NCBI GenBank assembly: GCA_020746105.1
Contig: CM036636.1
Coordinates: 2,356,001 to 2,420,000 of the forward strand
DNA length: 64,000 nucleotides
Direction: 5' to 3'
DNA from: Trogon surrucura
Taxonomy: Eukaryota > Chordata > Aves > Trogoniformes > Trogonidae
Shown piece by piece: positions 41,801 through 53,892 of the stretch; position 1 is the stretch's first letter, and each line of letters begins with the position of its first letter. The notes beneath the pieces are model-generated. The model was not told where the DNA came from, did not search any database, and saw nothing but the letters and a program-made list of their open reading frames with translations. A program made the position numbers and the translations under genes.

Positions 41801-44800
41801 GAGGAGCTTCAGATCTGTGTCTGATACTTCTTGATTTACACTTGTAGCTGCACGTGTAGCAATAACTTAATGATCTAGGGCAATCCAGTCCTAGTTTTCC
41901 CAATTTTCCTCTCTGTCTACTGCATGTGAAAATAAAGTAGGCATAAGAGCAGCACATTTATATATCTTGGGGCCTTCTGGTGTGATGGGCTGTACTTTTT
42001 CTCTGTCCCTGCTGGCTGCAGATAACTGGTGGCTCAGGTACCATTAAAATTATAAAAAGCCTTTAAGAAAGTGATGTAAAAAGAAGAAGAAAAAAAAGCC
42101 TGTTACAGTTTTGGAACTGGTATCAGAATTACATAGGGCTTTTAGAGATACTATATTTCTTGTTCTCTATTAGTTATATATCTGAAATGCAGAGATCTGC
42201 TGAGACTCCAACTGCTTCACCAGAAGAAGAGAAACTAATATCTTGCTGGCTATACAAGGACTTGCACAAACAAGAATGGCATGTAACAGTGGCCATGGGA
42301 TTCATAACTTGGCAAATTGTGTTTTTTCTTGAAGTTAAATTCTTGATCTTATTAGCAATTTTATTTATAAAGTACCTTCTTGGAGGCACTTAAGGTGTTG
42401 CACCAGCTATAAAAATGCACTAATAAAGAAAATAGCCTCATAAAAAAAGTATAGAAATGAAGTACTAAAACGGCACTATCACGAAGATAGCAGCTGTTAT
42501 AAGTCATATATTGATGTCCAAATTTTCCCTTTTCATGCTGTAAAGATGAATATTTTGTCATTGGGAGCTCAGATACCACGGTGACAGGACCAGGGTGAGG
42601 TTTCGAGTAGAAGAGGACAGATGGAATGAGCAAAGTCAAAGCAAAGGACACTTTGTGAAGTGAGGAATGTCACCTCCTGTACGAGACTGGACCATAGCAG
42701 TGCCCTGGGCCCCTGAAGCGAATTGGTTCTCACTGGGGTTCAGCGCAGCTCTTTGTTAGGTACCCACCACCATTCCCTGTGCTGTCTGGGGTCAAAGTGA
42801 GGATAATAGTTTTTAGCCTTAAGTGTTAATGAAGGGACTATGGTGGTGTAGCCACATGCATCTCTGTGCACACAAAGGCTCTGCCTGGTGAAGGCAAAGG
42901 TGTTCTCTTTGCATTTGGCTTGAACTGGGAACCTCGTGCTTTCATACTTGTTTACAGTTAGAAAATCTGCATCATCCACCTGTCTGCCCCTGTCCCTACC
43001 TGTTTTCCCTCCTGCAAAGTTTCTGGCCCAAGGATTTCCAGAGCTATGGCTCCCAAGCGCCGGTGGTCTCTGAGCTTGTGATGAAGGCTGTGCTGTCCTC
43101 GCTGTGTGTTCTGTTCTGTGTGACGGCAGGTATGTATGGGGTCTGCAAGCTGTGCTGGGGATGTAAAAGCTTAGAGGCTGGGGAGATGCACAAGAAGTGG
43201 CCTATGCAGTTCCCTCTGCTGATTCCAGAGACAGCCTTGACTATTGCACAGCACTGGTGGCACAGCAAATTGTGCTTTTTGTAAAAAAAAAGTGGGTTTT
43301 TCAATCGGTGGCAATTGCTGTGTGATTTCTCAGAAAGAGGAGCAAAACATACCCCCGCTTCCACCCCCACCTCTGTTTTCAGCCCCCAGTTTATTCTGCC
43401 TCGTCTATTTTTGACTTCCCAGAGTTACTGGGAGAACAAGATTAGCAACTGATCATTTATGCTGATTTTCTAAGTGCCGAAATGTCTTTCATTAAAGCTG
43501 TCATTCAGGGAAAAAACGTTAAATTGTGCGTTCAGTCCCACCGCGTGTTGCAACTACGGATGCAGCTTATACCCATGCCTCTGGGATGGAGAAATTTGGA
43601 TGTTGCTGGTCGTGAATTTGCCTTGTCTTAAAAGGAAGAGAGGGGCCAGCAGAAGGAGCTGGAGGGGGGCAGTCAGTCCAAGCCTTGCCAGATTACATCC
43701 CTCGGTGCTCCCTGGAAAACTGGTGCGTGCTCGGAGCGAGACGTGGTGTGTCAGAGCGGTGCCGCGCGATCCCTGCTTTTATGCAGCCGCAGGTGAAGAT
43801 GCTCTCCTGGCCTGGAGAAAGCAAAGGCTTGTTTATCAGCAGCATTGACAGAAGAGACTACTCTTTGCCTCCCAAGGCTGTGGAGAATGCTTCCCGGCAT
43901 CTGATTTAGAGGCATTTAGGGTCTGGAGATGGGGGTGTGCCTCTCTCCAGGATGGAGGTGGTGTGGAAACGTGCCAGCCCAGTAAAAGCTTTCAGCGGGG
44001 CTCCCCGGAGGCACTGCAGCAACCACTCCCAGGCTGGGGATGGGAGGCTGAGGCTGGATCTGGCCTCCAGCTCATCCCACTGTTAACCCCTCCACGCCAG
44101 GTCAGGCATCCTGATTCTTCTCCCCAGCACTTTGTTTTTTTCTGAAGGTGTTTCCCTCTCCTGAGCCACGTGCAGCTTTGCTGATACCCCAGCAGGCACT
44201 CACCCAGCTTGCTCTGCCTTTCCAGGCTTCAACAGGGGCGCTGGGGTCGTACACGGCAAATAATTGGGCCCGGCCTGTGATCACCTACTTTATTCCTGTT
44301 GTAACCGGAGGCAGCATCTGCAGCGTTGAAAGGCTGCTGCAATTACCCACCTTGCCACCCATTGCTTCTCTCCGCCAGCTCCATTTTGATCCACACTACT
44401 CCTGGCAACTTGTAGCATTACCTACCAGTGCTTTGATGTTCAGAGACTGAAGTATGTTGGAGGCAGCATAAAAATTGCATGTAATTATCCTTGGTCTGGG
44501 TCTGTGGGAGCAAGGAAACATCAATATTGATGCGTGACAGCATTTATGTTTTATGTGCGAGCGTATATATCTCCTCTGCTCCATATTCAGCAGGAGGTTT
44601 TGATCACTGCCTGTGTGCTGCACCATTAGAGAGTTGCTCTCGTGCTGTTTTCTTTCCTCCTGGGGCTGGTGCCTGGGGCTGGGGGCTCAATGCTGCTCTG
44701 GCCTCTGGAGCTTATTACGGCGGATGGAGCCCAGCTCTGGGCGATTGGCAGTGGCTGCGCAGCCGGGACGGGGGCGACAGCTTCCCAGAGTGTCTCTGCA

Positions 44801-47800
44801 CTGGGTTTCTACTCTGTCTGTGCTTCTGCACCACTGCTGACATCGATGAATAATTCAGACCGAAAGATGGGAGAGGAAGGATGAGTGGTCTTGTGGCTGG
44901 GAGAAGGGAGGTGGTGAGAAGAGGGGAGTTGTAACAATCCTGCGAGGGGTGGGGGTCAGTGTGTGTGTGTTGGTGGGGACATATTTACTGGGGCAGAGAC
45001 AAAAGAGAGGGCAGTGCTGTCCCTGGAGGGAACTGGATCACTCCCTCACCCTGAGGATGCAGCAGACGTGCTATAGGGGAAGGGGAGATGATGCAGAGAG
45101 GGGCTGGTTGGGCTCAGCAGTGTTGGGGCACACAACACCCCACATAGGAGAAAACCCTCATCCAACCTGTTTCTCCCTGACTTGACCTTAAATCACAGCC
45201 AGGACCAGATATTTCCCACTTCGTTTTCCCTTTTGCACCCAACCTCTGTCTCCTCCTCTGTCTTTTCTTCCTGATGTTGTCTGTGTTTGGACCATGTTGC
45301 TTAACAGGCTGCTGGACGTCAGGTATTTGTGCCCTGAATGTCTTCAAGGTTCTGCTCGCAAAAAGAAACATGCTGGGGAAACCCTCCCAGGGCAGGCTGG
45401 GATGGGGGAGCATGGGGTAGTGTTTGTGCAGAAGAGGCAGCAGTGGGGCTGGCGGGTGAAATGTCACAGCCCTGATGGACCACGTGTTCTGGGGAGGGGT
45501 CAGTGGAAGCACCCCTGGGGTGGGCTGTGTCCAGGTGGGGTGTGCTTTGAATGAGAGAAAACAAATCAGGCGAGGAATGAGTCTGGACAAGCATTCTGAG
45601 AGGGTTAAACAGCAAAGAGCTGCGCAACAGTAAATCTGTGTGATGTGGCATCATCCCCTTTGGGACAGAATATGTGTGTGCCAGGCAGAAAGCATCAGGG
45701 ACAGTGGGATTTGTCTGCTCGCAGCAGCATCTGATGCTTGTGGAACTGCAGACTTTGTAGTATCACACCCAACCCTGCCCCAGCGTAGGTGCGACTTCAG
45801 GCTTCCAAACTCTTGTCCTTTTGCAGCTTTAACAAACCTGGATCTCGAACCTTGCACACTGAGCTCCTGCTGAGATCCCTCCAGCGTGTGGAAAACCATC
45901 TGGTGCTTCTGAATGGGGCAGGGCTGGTAGGAGAGAGAGGCAAATTAATATTGCCACGGGAAGCGAGCCATGGACAGACAGAGGCTCTGCTGGCTGCGGG
46001 ATGGTCTTCTGGTGCGTGAGGCTATGGACCGGCTTCCCGTTGGCACTGCGTGATGCCTCCGGATGATGAAAATATTTAAGGTGTGGTGTGCAGGAGTATA
46101 TACAAACGTAGAGGTTGTGCTTACACCACAGTTCTGGCCCTTGAGTATCGATGGTGGTGATTAAAGACTTGCCCTGGTCTTCAGGGAGCTGTACCCGTTC
46201 TGCACGGGTGTACCTGGGAACGGCGGCTGGCCCGCCGAGCACACGCGATGCACAACATTCCACCGGCTTCTTCCTACTGCAACTCATTATTCCTGTTCTC
46301 AACTCCCAGAGGAGTGATTTGATGAGAAATGCCACTGCTCTGGTATTTGTAACTGTGAATGGTTTCTCCCAAGGGAAGCTGCCATTTTGCTAATACTGCA
46401 TCAAAATGGATTTCCTTCCCAGATACAGAGTAAACCACAGAAAGAGCAAAAAATAGAAGACTCCCTCCTAGTCACTGTGAAGTTTATACCCCTCCATACA
46501 TTCAGGAGGGGAAATAACATTTCCTGCGCTTTTTTTTTTCCCCTACTGTGGTTGCTTTTAAAATGCCCTTTGCTTGAGATGGCTATATGAGTTCAGCCCT
46601 TTTAGTAAATACAGTGTGATACCTATTTAACTAAAGCAGATGTGGCTGTGATTTGTCATCAGGTTGTCGGTGTTACCTCCTCTTTTGTTTTTAAAATTTT
46701 CCTAATTACAGTCAAGACACCCAGAAACATTTGTTTTAGCAGTTTGCTCCCCTTTGTTGAAATTAGTTGCTTTGATGAGCATAATCTATTATGCTTCAAA
46801 GTGAGGTTGGGTTCTTGTAAGTAATGCTGTAAATTGGATATCACAGGGGCCATGCACTTTGAGTAAGAGCTGAGGATAGAGATTTTAAGTTAAACATCAG
46901 TGCAGCTTCACTGGACAACGCCAGCAACTTGAGTACCCTTGATCAATGGTGGTGTTTGCAAGAAAAATCAACTAATTTAGGATTGTTTTAAAAAGGTAGA
47001 ATTTTTATTGTTGAACTTTGTGGGTTGAGTATCTCCAATTATTGCATGGCAGATGATGGAGTTTTGGGTGGGTGATCTCAAGAGCTTCTCTCTGCTGTCC
47101 CTGGTTTGGCGGATTTATTCCTGTGTTCATCAGCCTAATCTGATTACAAACAAACCAGCACTGAATAAGTATTGTTTCTGTCTTTAAAAAGAGCTGTACT
47201 CCCCTAAACCGCATTGTTTTAAAGACGATTACTGCTGATGTTTGTCTAAGTTGTGTAAATCTCTAAAGAAGTAACTTCTGCTTTAAAAGAGAAAGACACA
47301 ACTACCAATAGCTTTTATTCCCAACATACTGTAACCTACTTCACAGTGCAGTTAAAAGCAGTCTCTGTTGCAAGGAGCTCATTGAAACCATGACCCAGAG
47401 CTGAGATTAAACAATCACTTTGCAGGTTTGTCCCTGTGCTGGCGTATTTGACGTATTGCTGATCCAATTAAGTTTTCACACAGTGGTTGTATTGTTACTG
47501 GAGGACTTCTTTGTTTATTAACCTTTCTTAGTGAGAAATTCCTTCCATAACCCTCAACAGATTGGACATATGTTAATCTCACACAATAGAGAAGAAAAAG
47601 TGTCAGGAGGAGGTGAATGAGCTGCAGTTCTGCCGGAGGGGTAACTATGGCTCTACTAGGGTTCAGGTTAGGGGCTTCAGCAGTTTGCAGGCTCACAGCT
47701 GCTGTTACAAAATTAAATATTCCAGATGGTAGTACAAATATCTTTTACACATCTGTCCTTCCGTTGAAGCTTTCCACGCGAGGCAGTTTGCAACCATGCA

Positions 47801-48077
47801 TCGTCCATGGTTTTGTGGGACTGGAGTTGGCTCTCGGTCGGCATTTCAACCCAGTTATGTTTGTTCTCGCTTACAACAGGGGAATAAGTCACTTCTGAGC
47901 TGTGATGTTGTTTCTTTTCCTTGACTGACCTATGCCTGAGATGCTGGAGAAACTAGATTGTGGGAGGGCACCTCATCTCCCTGGGACAATCGAGTAGGGA
48001 TTTGCCTGTGTGTGCACCCCAGCATGTTTGAAGCAACAGCGGCTTGTATTCCCCTGGGCAAAATCTGAAGGGCAAAA

Positions 48078-48568
48078 TCGGGGCCCCTCACTACAAGAAA
48101 AACACTGAGGTTCTGGAGTGTGTCCAGAGAAGGGCAAGGAAGCTGGGGGAGGGTCTGGAGAGCAAGACTTATGAGGAGCCGCTGAGGGAACTGGCGTTGT
48201 TCAGCCTGGAGAAGAGGCAGCTGAGGGGAACCCTTCTCGCTCTCTACAACTCCCTGAAAGGAGGTTGTATAGAGGTGGTAGTCAGTCTCTTCTCCCATGT
48301 AACAGTTGATATGACAAGAGGAACTGGTCTCGAGTTGTGCCAGGCGAGGTTTAGACTGGATATTAGGAAAAACCTCTTCAAAGAAAGTGTTGTTAAACAC
48401 TGTAATAGACTGCCCAGAGAGGTGGTGGAGTCACCATCCCTGGAGGGATTCAAAAGATGTGTAGGTGAGGTGCTCAGTGATACGGTTTAGAGGTGGGCTT
48501 GGCACTATTAGGTTAATGATTGGACTCGATCTTAAAGGTCTCTTCTCCAACCAAAATAATCCTATGTA
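48078..48568 (+). mobile_element. CR1 LINE 3' end, 5'-truncated
   Basis: GGCCCCTCACTACAAGAAAA, GTGTCCAGAGAAGGGCAAGG, TTTAGACTGGATATTAGGAA, GTGGTGGAGTCACCATCCCT and GGACTCGATCTTAAAGGTCT appear in the order of the avian CR1 3' region. The copy ends with AATAATCCTATG, a worn version of the ATTCTATG terminal repeat, so the 3' end is intact and the 5' end is truncated, as is usual for CR1. It lies in the same orientation as the calcium channel gene and opposite to the copy 20 kb upstream. The 148-codon frame over it (48044-48490) is a translation of this mostly untranslated region and is not a gene. Confidence 0.9.
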
Positions 48569-51475
48569 TACAAGGGCCGGAGATGGGAGGGGATGTTTTT
48601 CATCGCACTGTGTGTTAGCTCACAGAGCCAGGAAATTGATTTTGACTTGCTGGTCTCTGCTTCATGTCATTCATCAGGTACCTGTGCTTAATAATACATC
48701 TGATTTACGTCTGCCTGGAGCCTGTACTTAGAACCTCTGGCTGCAGGTGCACAAGCCCCTGTTCCTCAGCGTGCAGAGCCACCAGCTGTTTTGTGGAGAG
48801 GAAAATCTCCCCAGTCTTTCTGTCTTTTCCAGCCCTGTGGGGGGGAAGAAGTTTCCCCACACTGTTCACGTGCATGGGTGAGCTGCTCCTCACCGCCCCG
48901 TGCTGTATCACCAGGGCTATGAGAGGTTGCAGAGTCACTGTGTTTGCATGTTCTTTTAGTACCCAGAAACACTCTCATAATGGTCCCTCCAAGTGCAGAG
49001 GTCAAATGCTCTGGTTTTCATTTTTCCCTGTGCAAATTCTGGCAGAGCAAGAAGTAAATCTGTTGTAAAATTCTAGTGAAGCAAACCCTCCTCTTCAGGT
49101 GCCAGAGAAACAGCCACAGGAAGGTGCTTTGGGTAACTTGAGCTCTTCTTCATCATAACTCGCTGTGCACCAAGCAAGGCTTCTGTAACAAGTCCAAAGA
49201 GCGGGTTTGAATCCCTGATCAGTGAAATATTAGTAGCAGACTAAAGTAAGTAGGGTTTATTCCTGTGGTTCAATGCATGCTTACAGGCTTCACTGGATCA
49301 GGACCTGCACAGAGAGTAACAGTAAAAATGAAATTTGTCAATGCAGATTGCTTTCAATAATTTTTAAGAAAACTCAGGCTTATCTCCCCTCGGTTTTGTC
49401 TTGTAGGTAAATCTTTCTGGGCCTTTTTTCCTTTGCCCTGTTGCATCTACCCTGGAGTAACTTGCAACAGCCCAGCCTCTCTCCACCTGATTTCCCTGCT
49501 TAGATATTTAGTACTCTGCAACAAGCCCTACAGGAACTCTTGGTTTAGGCAGGAGCCTGACTCTTAGCAAGCTCTCATGACAGGGTGAAGGATATTTGAC
49601 TTGCCAGATGCTCTCTCTGACAAAAAACCAAAATAACTTATTTAGGCTTTAGTACAGTGTTTGTTCTGCTTTGACTGCTTGCTTTTTGAGATGGCACCTA
49701 TAGCGTCTATAGTATCCTTTGAGAGCAAACCGAGCTTGCTTGAAGAAGATAAACATTGGAAGGGACGGGAAAAGAATAAAGCTGGCTCTCCAACTCAACA
49801 CAGAGTTCTGTTACGTCATTTAAAGAGAATTTTCTTTCCTCTAGTTACCCCTAAAAGTACAGATTATTAGTTCCAACACACCAGCTACCTTGTTCACCAG
49901 GTTGGAAAGACGAGTAAGAGGGCAAATGGCTTCAAACACCTTGGGCATTCCTTGCAGTTCAACAGCCTCCACGGCAGACACGTAGCAGCATCCCCTTTTC
50001 TTCCTTTTGGCTGCTCATCAGCAGGAACTTTTCCATAATATCCTCATCATATGGGCTGTGCAACAATGTGGCCAACTCCTGGGGTGCAATGAACCCCACG
50101 AATGCTTGGAGGGGCTTTGTGCCTCATAAGGACCTACAGTTCTCCCAGCACTGCCCTATTTTTTTATTTTTTTTTAATGCCTTAGATATTTTTAGATCAT
50201 GAGTGACAAATATAGTTAATGCATTCAGCACTGACGTCAAACCCAGAGCCAGTGGGTAGCTGGAATAGCTAACATTTTATTTAATCATCTTGGTAAGCAT
50301 TTTTTTTCCTTCCTTTCTTTTCCAGTTAGAGAAAGAGGATCTAGAAAGGCAGTGTGAGCTGGGGCAGACTGTGAGCATAGGGGAAGATTTGTTTGTTTTG
50401 GTCTCCAAGAGGAACATCATTCTCTACCTTGTTGCTCTTCAGGCAATCATTTATGTTGGAAAAGTGAGACTGAGATGCTGTCCTTTGAATGTGGCATCAT
50501 CAAAACGTTGCTCTTGATGACAGATTTGTTGTGTTTGTCCCTCTTTGTGCCCAGTCCACGGAGCATGTGAATCACAGAGCAATTAGAGCTCTCCTGTTTT
50601 CCTTTCTAGTTCAGACCCAGCTATGTTGGTTGCTGGCATTTTAGCCTTGCATCCCTGCCCGATGCAGCCGGTGCTGGATTAAACCGTAAAGCTTTCTGTA
50701 GGGGTGATGGAGCTGTGACCTTTTGCACGACATGAGGCACACGGAGAGCTAGTGTGGGAATTAATCCAAGATATAACTGCACAAAAACCCAAAAGTATTG
50801 AAAGGAGCTGAGGCTGGCCCCAACCATGGCTACACCATGAATCTCCTGATGCTGATGGCCCTAAGCATCCACTGTGCTAAGTGATTGAATGGTGAAGTGT
50901 TTAAAAGTGCTTTTATTGCTTAGAGTTTGTAGCAGATAAACATGCTTGAAACATTGGCCAGAGGGAAGGGGTGTGAGGGGATGTGCAGGACTGAGGGACT
51001 GAGAGCTCGGAGCCAGAGCTGCATGCCCCAAGGAGATGGGTGACCTCTTGGATGGCTTCTCCACGTGGCCCCAGGCTAACAACCACAGACCCCACCTCTG
51101 ACACCCTCATGAAGACAAACCCATGGAGGTCTGCAAGGAAAGTTCCTGCTTCCACAACAGCAGGGCTGCGGATGGGACAGGCATCTTCATTCAGGGAGAA
51201 GGTGTCAGGTCCTTTCACTCGCCAGAGCTGGGCAAAGAGAAAAGAGGCAGTTTTAGGGAGGGCAGGTCCTGGTGCTGCCAGCCCCAGGGCACAGGTAGTG
51301 CTGCCCGCTGGGAGGGCTTTGTTCTTCCCTCATGTTTCCATGCATCGCTGCATCCAGCCTGGACAAAAAAAAACACTGAGAGGGGAAATGTTGTGGGTTC
51401 TGTCTCACTGGGCAAGAATTAATTTATCAGTGCTCAGATCCTGGGTCAGAATCTGGTAATTAGTCTGTAAAAACC

Positions 51476-51491
51476 ATAATAATAATAATAT
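51476..51491. repeat. (ATA)n trinucleotide microsatellite
   Basis: About five perfect ATA units are followed by TATAG. Confidence 0.85.
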
Positions 51492-53848
51492 AGTGTGATA
51501 TTTGAGTCTAAATATCTCCATGACACAGAGCAGAGGTGAGAGAAAATCAAAACTCTTAGGACTGAGTCTTAGCTGCTAGATAGCTCTAGCTCTGGTTTAT
51601 TTTTCATACCTGAAGCGTTTGATTGTCTTGAGAGGTGGCCACAGAGCTTGGCTTCATGGGCTGACACTGAGGACTTGGCTACTCGTGTGTGAACCACCCA
51701 GGCTTCATGGTTGACCTCTGCCTCCTTCTGCACCACACCTTTCAAAAAGATGTGGAAAAATATTTCAGGGTATTATTATCTGCATGCAAAGGTTCTTGCT
51801 GAGGTACCATTCTTGATAAAAGCAGCTGAGTGACAGGGATAAAGGTCACACAACTCCAGTGAGAGCATAAGAACTGGCCTGCTTAATGCTGGGAAATTTT
51901 GTGTACATCTCAATAAGTTTTACCACATTCAACTCTGTCTTGGAGGGTTTTGCTTGGAGGAGCAGTCTATTTGGTTCCACTTTCTGCAGGCTGGGTGGGA
52001 GCAGCAGCAACCTGTGTTTTGGCACTGTTGCCGTGGTAAAGTGCTTGCTTTCTCTTTTCAAACATCCACTGAGAAAAGGGGAGCGAGAGCCTTCCTTTGT
52101 GGGCGGTTGGAGGATTGAGCAGCTGTGATTGCAAGGTGTGTTGTGCTCAGAAAGGACTAAATCACAAGTTACATCCCATTAGCGCTCAACAGTAAGCTGC
52201 GGTAAAGTATGTGAGCATCTTAATACTGCGAGTTAAAACCTGAAGATAATGCAGAAGAGATATGTTTCTACATGTAGCTGTAGAGCTGTTTAATTGTTTC
52301 CCCTTAAAGCAGTCTTGGGACTTGCTGAAGCTTTGGCTGTGCTAAGCGTATAAGCCCATAAGTAAGGTTCTTGTAAGTCACGTAATACCATGAAATAACT
52401 GTGTTTGCAGAGCACTGAGGTAATAACCACGGCGCTCCAGCATGAGCTCTTGCCATCAAGCCAGATGGTGAGAAAAGCTCTCTGGCAGCTTCAGGCATTG
52501 ATTTGGACTCAGCTCGCCCTCTTGCTCTGTCCTCCCCTGCTCCATGGTTGTACCAGTAACTTGTGTGGGCCAACTTGTGATTCTGCTTGGTAACTTGAGG
52601 CTGGCTTATCCTGTGTGCAGGAAAGCAGAGCTCTTTACTTCTGGGGCATGCACAGGCTAAATGCAAGGCCCATGAGCACCCACATGTCCTCCTGGGGGAT
52701 GGACCGTGTCTGTTCCCTCCCTTTGCTTCGCTGCTGCAGGGCAAAGCTGCGACTTGCTGCACGCAGACACTGCTGTTGCAGAGGCTGCAAGGCTCTCTGT
52801 TATTAAAGGATATTGATAAAAGTGACTCCAGGGCCCCTTGCAAGCAAGTTCTGCCTGTGCCCCAAGACTGTTTTGCCTTTCCTGAGCCATCCCTCGTGCC
52901 CTTCCCCTCCCTCTGCCAGCAGCTCCCCTTATTTCAGCTCTTCCCCTAGGCTCATTCTCCAGGTAACAATGTTCTTTCTCTGCAACAGTAAACCCAAACA
53001 TTTTTCTTAACAGATGGGTTCTTTGAGCTGTTATGTGATTTTTTTGTTTTATTTTTTCCTTTGTAAATGAACATTGCTGCGATCTGCATTACAGATTGGG
53101 GGGACTTCTGGGAACCAAAGGGTTGGGGTCTGATGACTGTTGTACGGGATATGTTGATCCAGAAATGAGCCAGTCTGGTGATTTATGTGCAGCTCAGACT
53201 AGGCTGGTCCCTAACCAGCATTGATTCAGCCACAGAGCAATGACTTTCTACCCTAAATTGATTCCTATGAAGGGTTCTGCTGGGATTCCTCTTTTCTCTT
53301 GCCTAGTGAGCACATCAGGTAGGTGATCTCAGCTGAAGCTTGCCAAATACTTAATTTTGCCCTACTCTAGCTGTTGCAAAGCTCAGCATGTTCCGTGCTG
53401 AAGCAAAGGTCAGTGTCTAGCTGCACCAACTTTCTTCAGCTCAACTTAGACCTCAAATGCTTGACGGAAGGATTTGGGGTGTTGTGGTTTTGCCCAGGAT
53501 CTTCCAAGTTAAGTTTATGGTGCTGCAAAGTCTCTCCAGGGTTGGGATACCTGTAGGTGCCACTGCAGTATAAATATAACTATTTGCCCATTCTCCAGGA
53601 GAAGGAATTGGGCTGGTTCATAGTTTTCCTGCTCTGCTGTGGGGCTGCATGGCCGTAGCAGAACAGCCAGACTGATTTGCTTAGCTCAGACCTACGCAGC
53701 ACTGCTTCACATCTTCAGCAGAGTGCTCTACATGGTAATTAAGTTGCATATGTGGCTCTGCAAGTACGCCACCAAGTCAATACCTCCAGTTCCTCTGCAG
53801 ACACCCCCTGCCATGGTATTTATAGCACACCTGCTAGTGGGTGGTGTG

Positions 53849-53892
53849 ATTCTTTTTTTTTCTTTTTTCTTTTTTTTTTTTTTTTTATTTTC
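53849..53892. repeat. Pyrimidine (T-rich) tract
   Basis: A 44-base stretch of T with a few C and one A, including a 16-base T run at 53871-53886. Read on the other strand it is an interrupted poly(A). No retroelement body is recognised next to it. Confidence 0.85.

Larger units (their letters stand above)
28627..48077 (+). other. CACNA1B: Intron 3, middle part (no gene seen)
   Basis: This 19.5-kb stretch between the two CR1 copies holds no recognisable exon. It includes a MIR-like fragment near 30688-30725, another old amniote repeat near 35795-35858, a CpG-richer patch at 34866-35035, a T-rich/AT stretch at about 35460-35545, and a GC-richer block at about 37130-37400. The 193-codon frame at 32799-33380 on the minus strand has no recognisable domain. 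I see nothing specific in the rest. Confidence 0.75.

Noticed and set aside
48044..48490. A 148-codon frame resembling a protein
   Set aside because: It is a translation of the CR1 3' region, which does not encode reverse transcriptase there.
52304..52843. A 179-codon minus-strand frame
   Set aside because: It has no recognisable domain and lies in a GC-richer, stop-poor part of the intron. Treated as chance.
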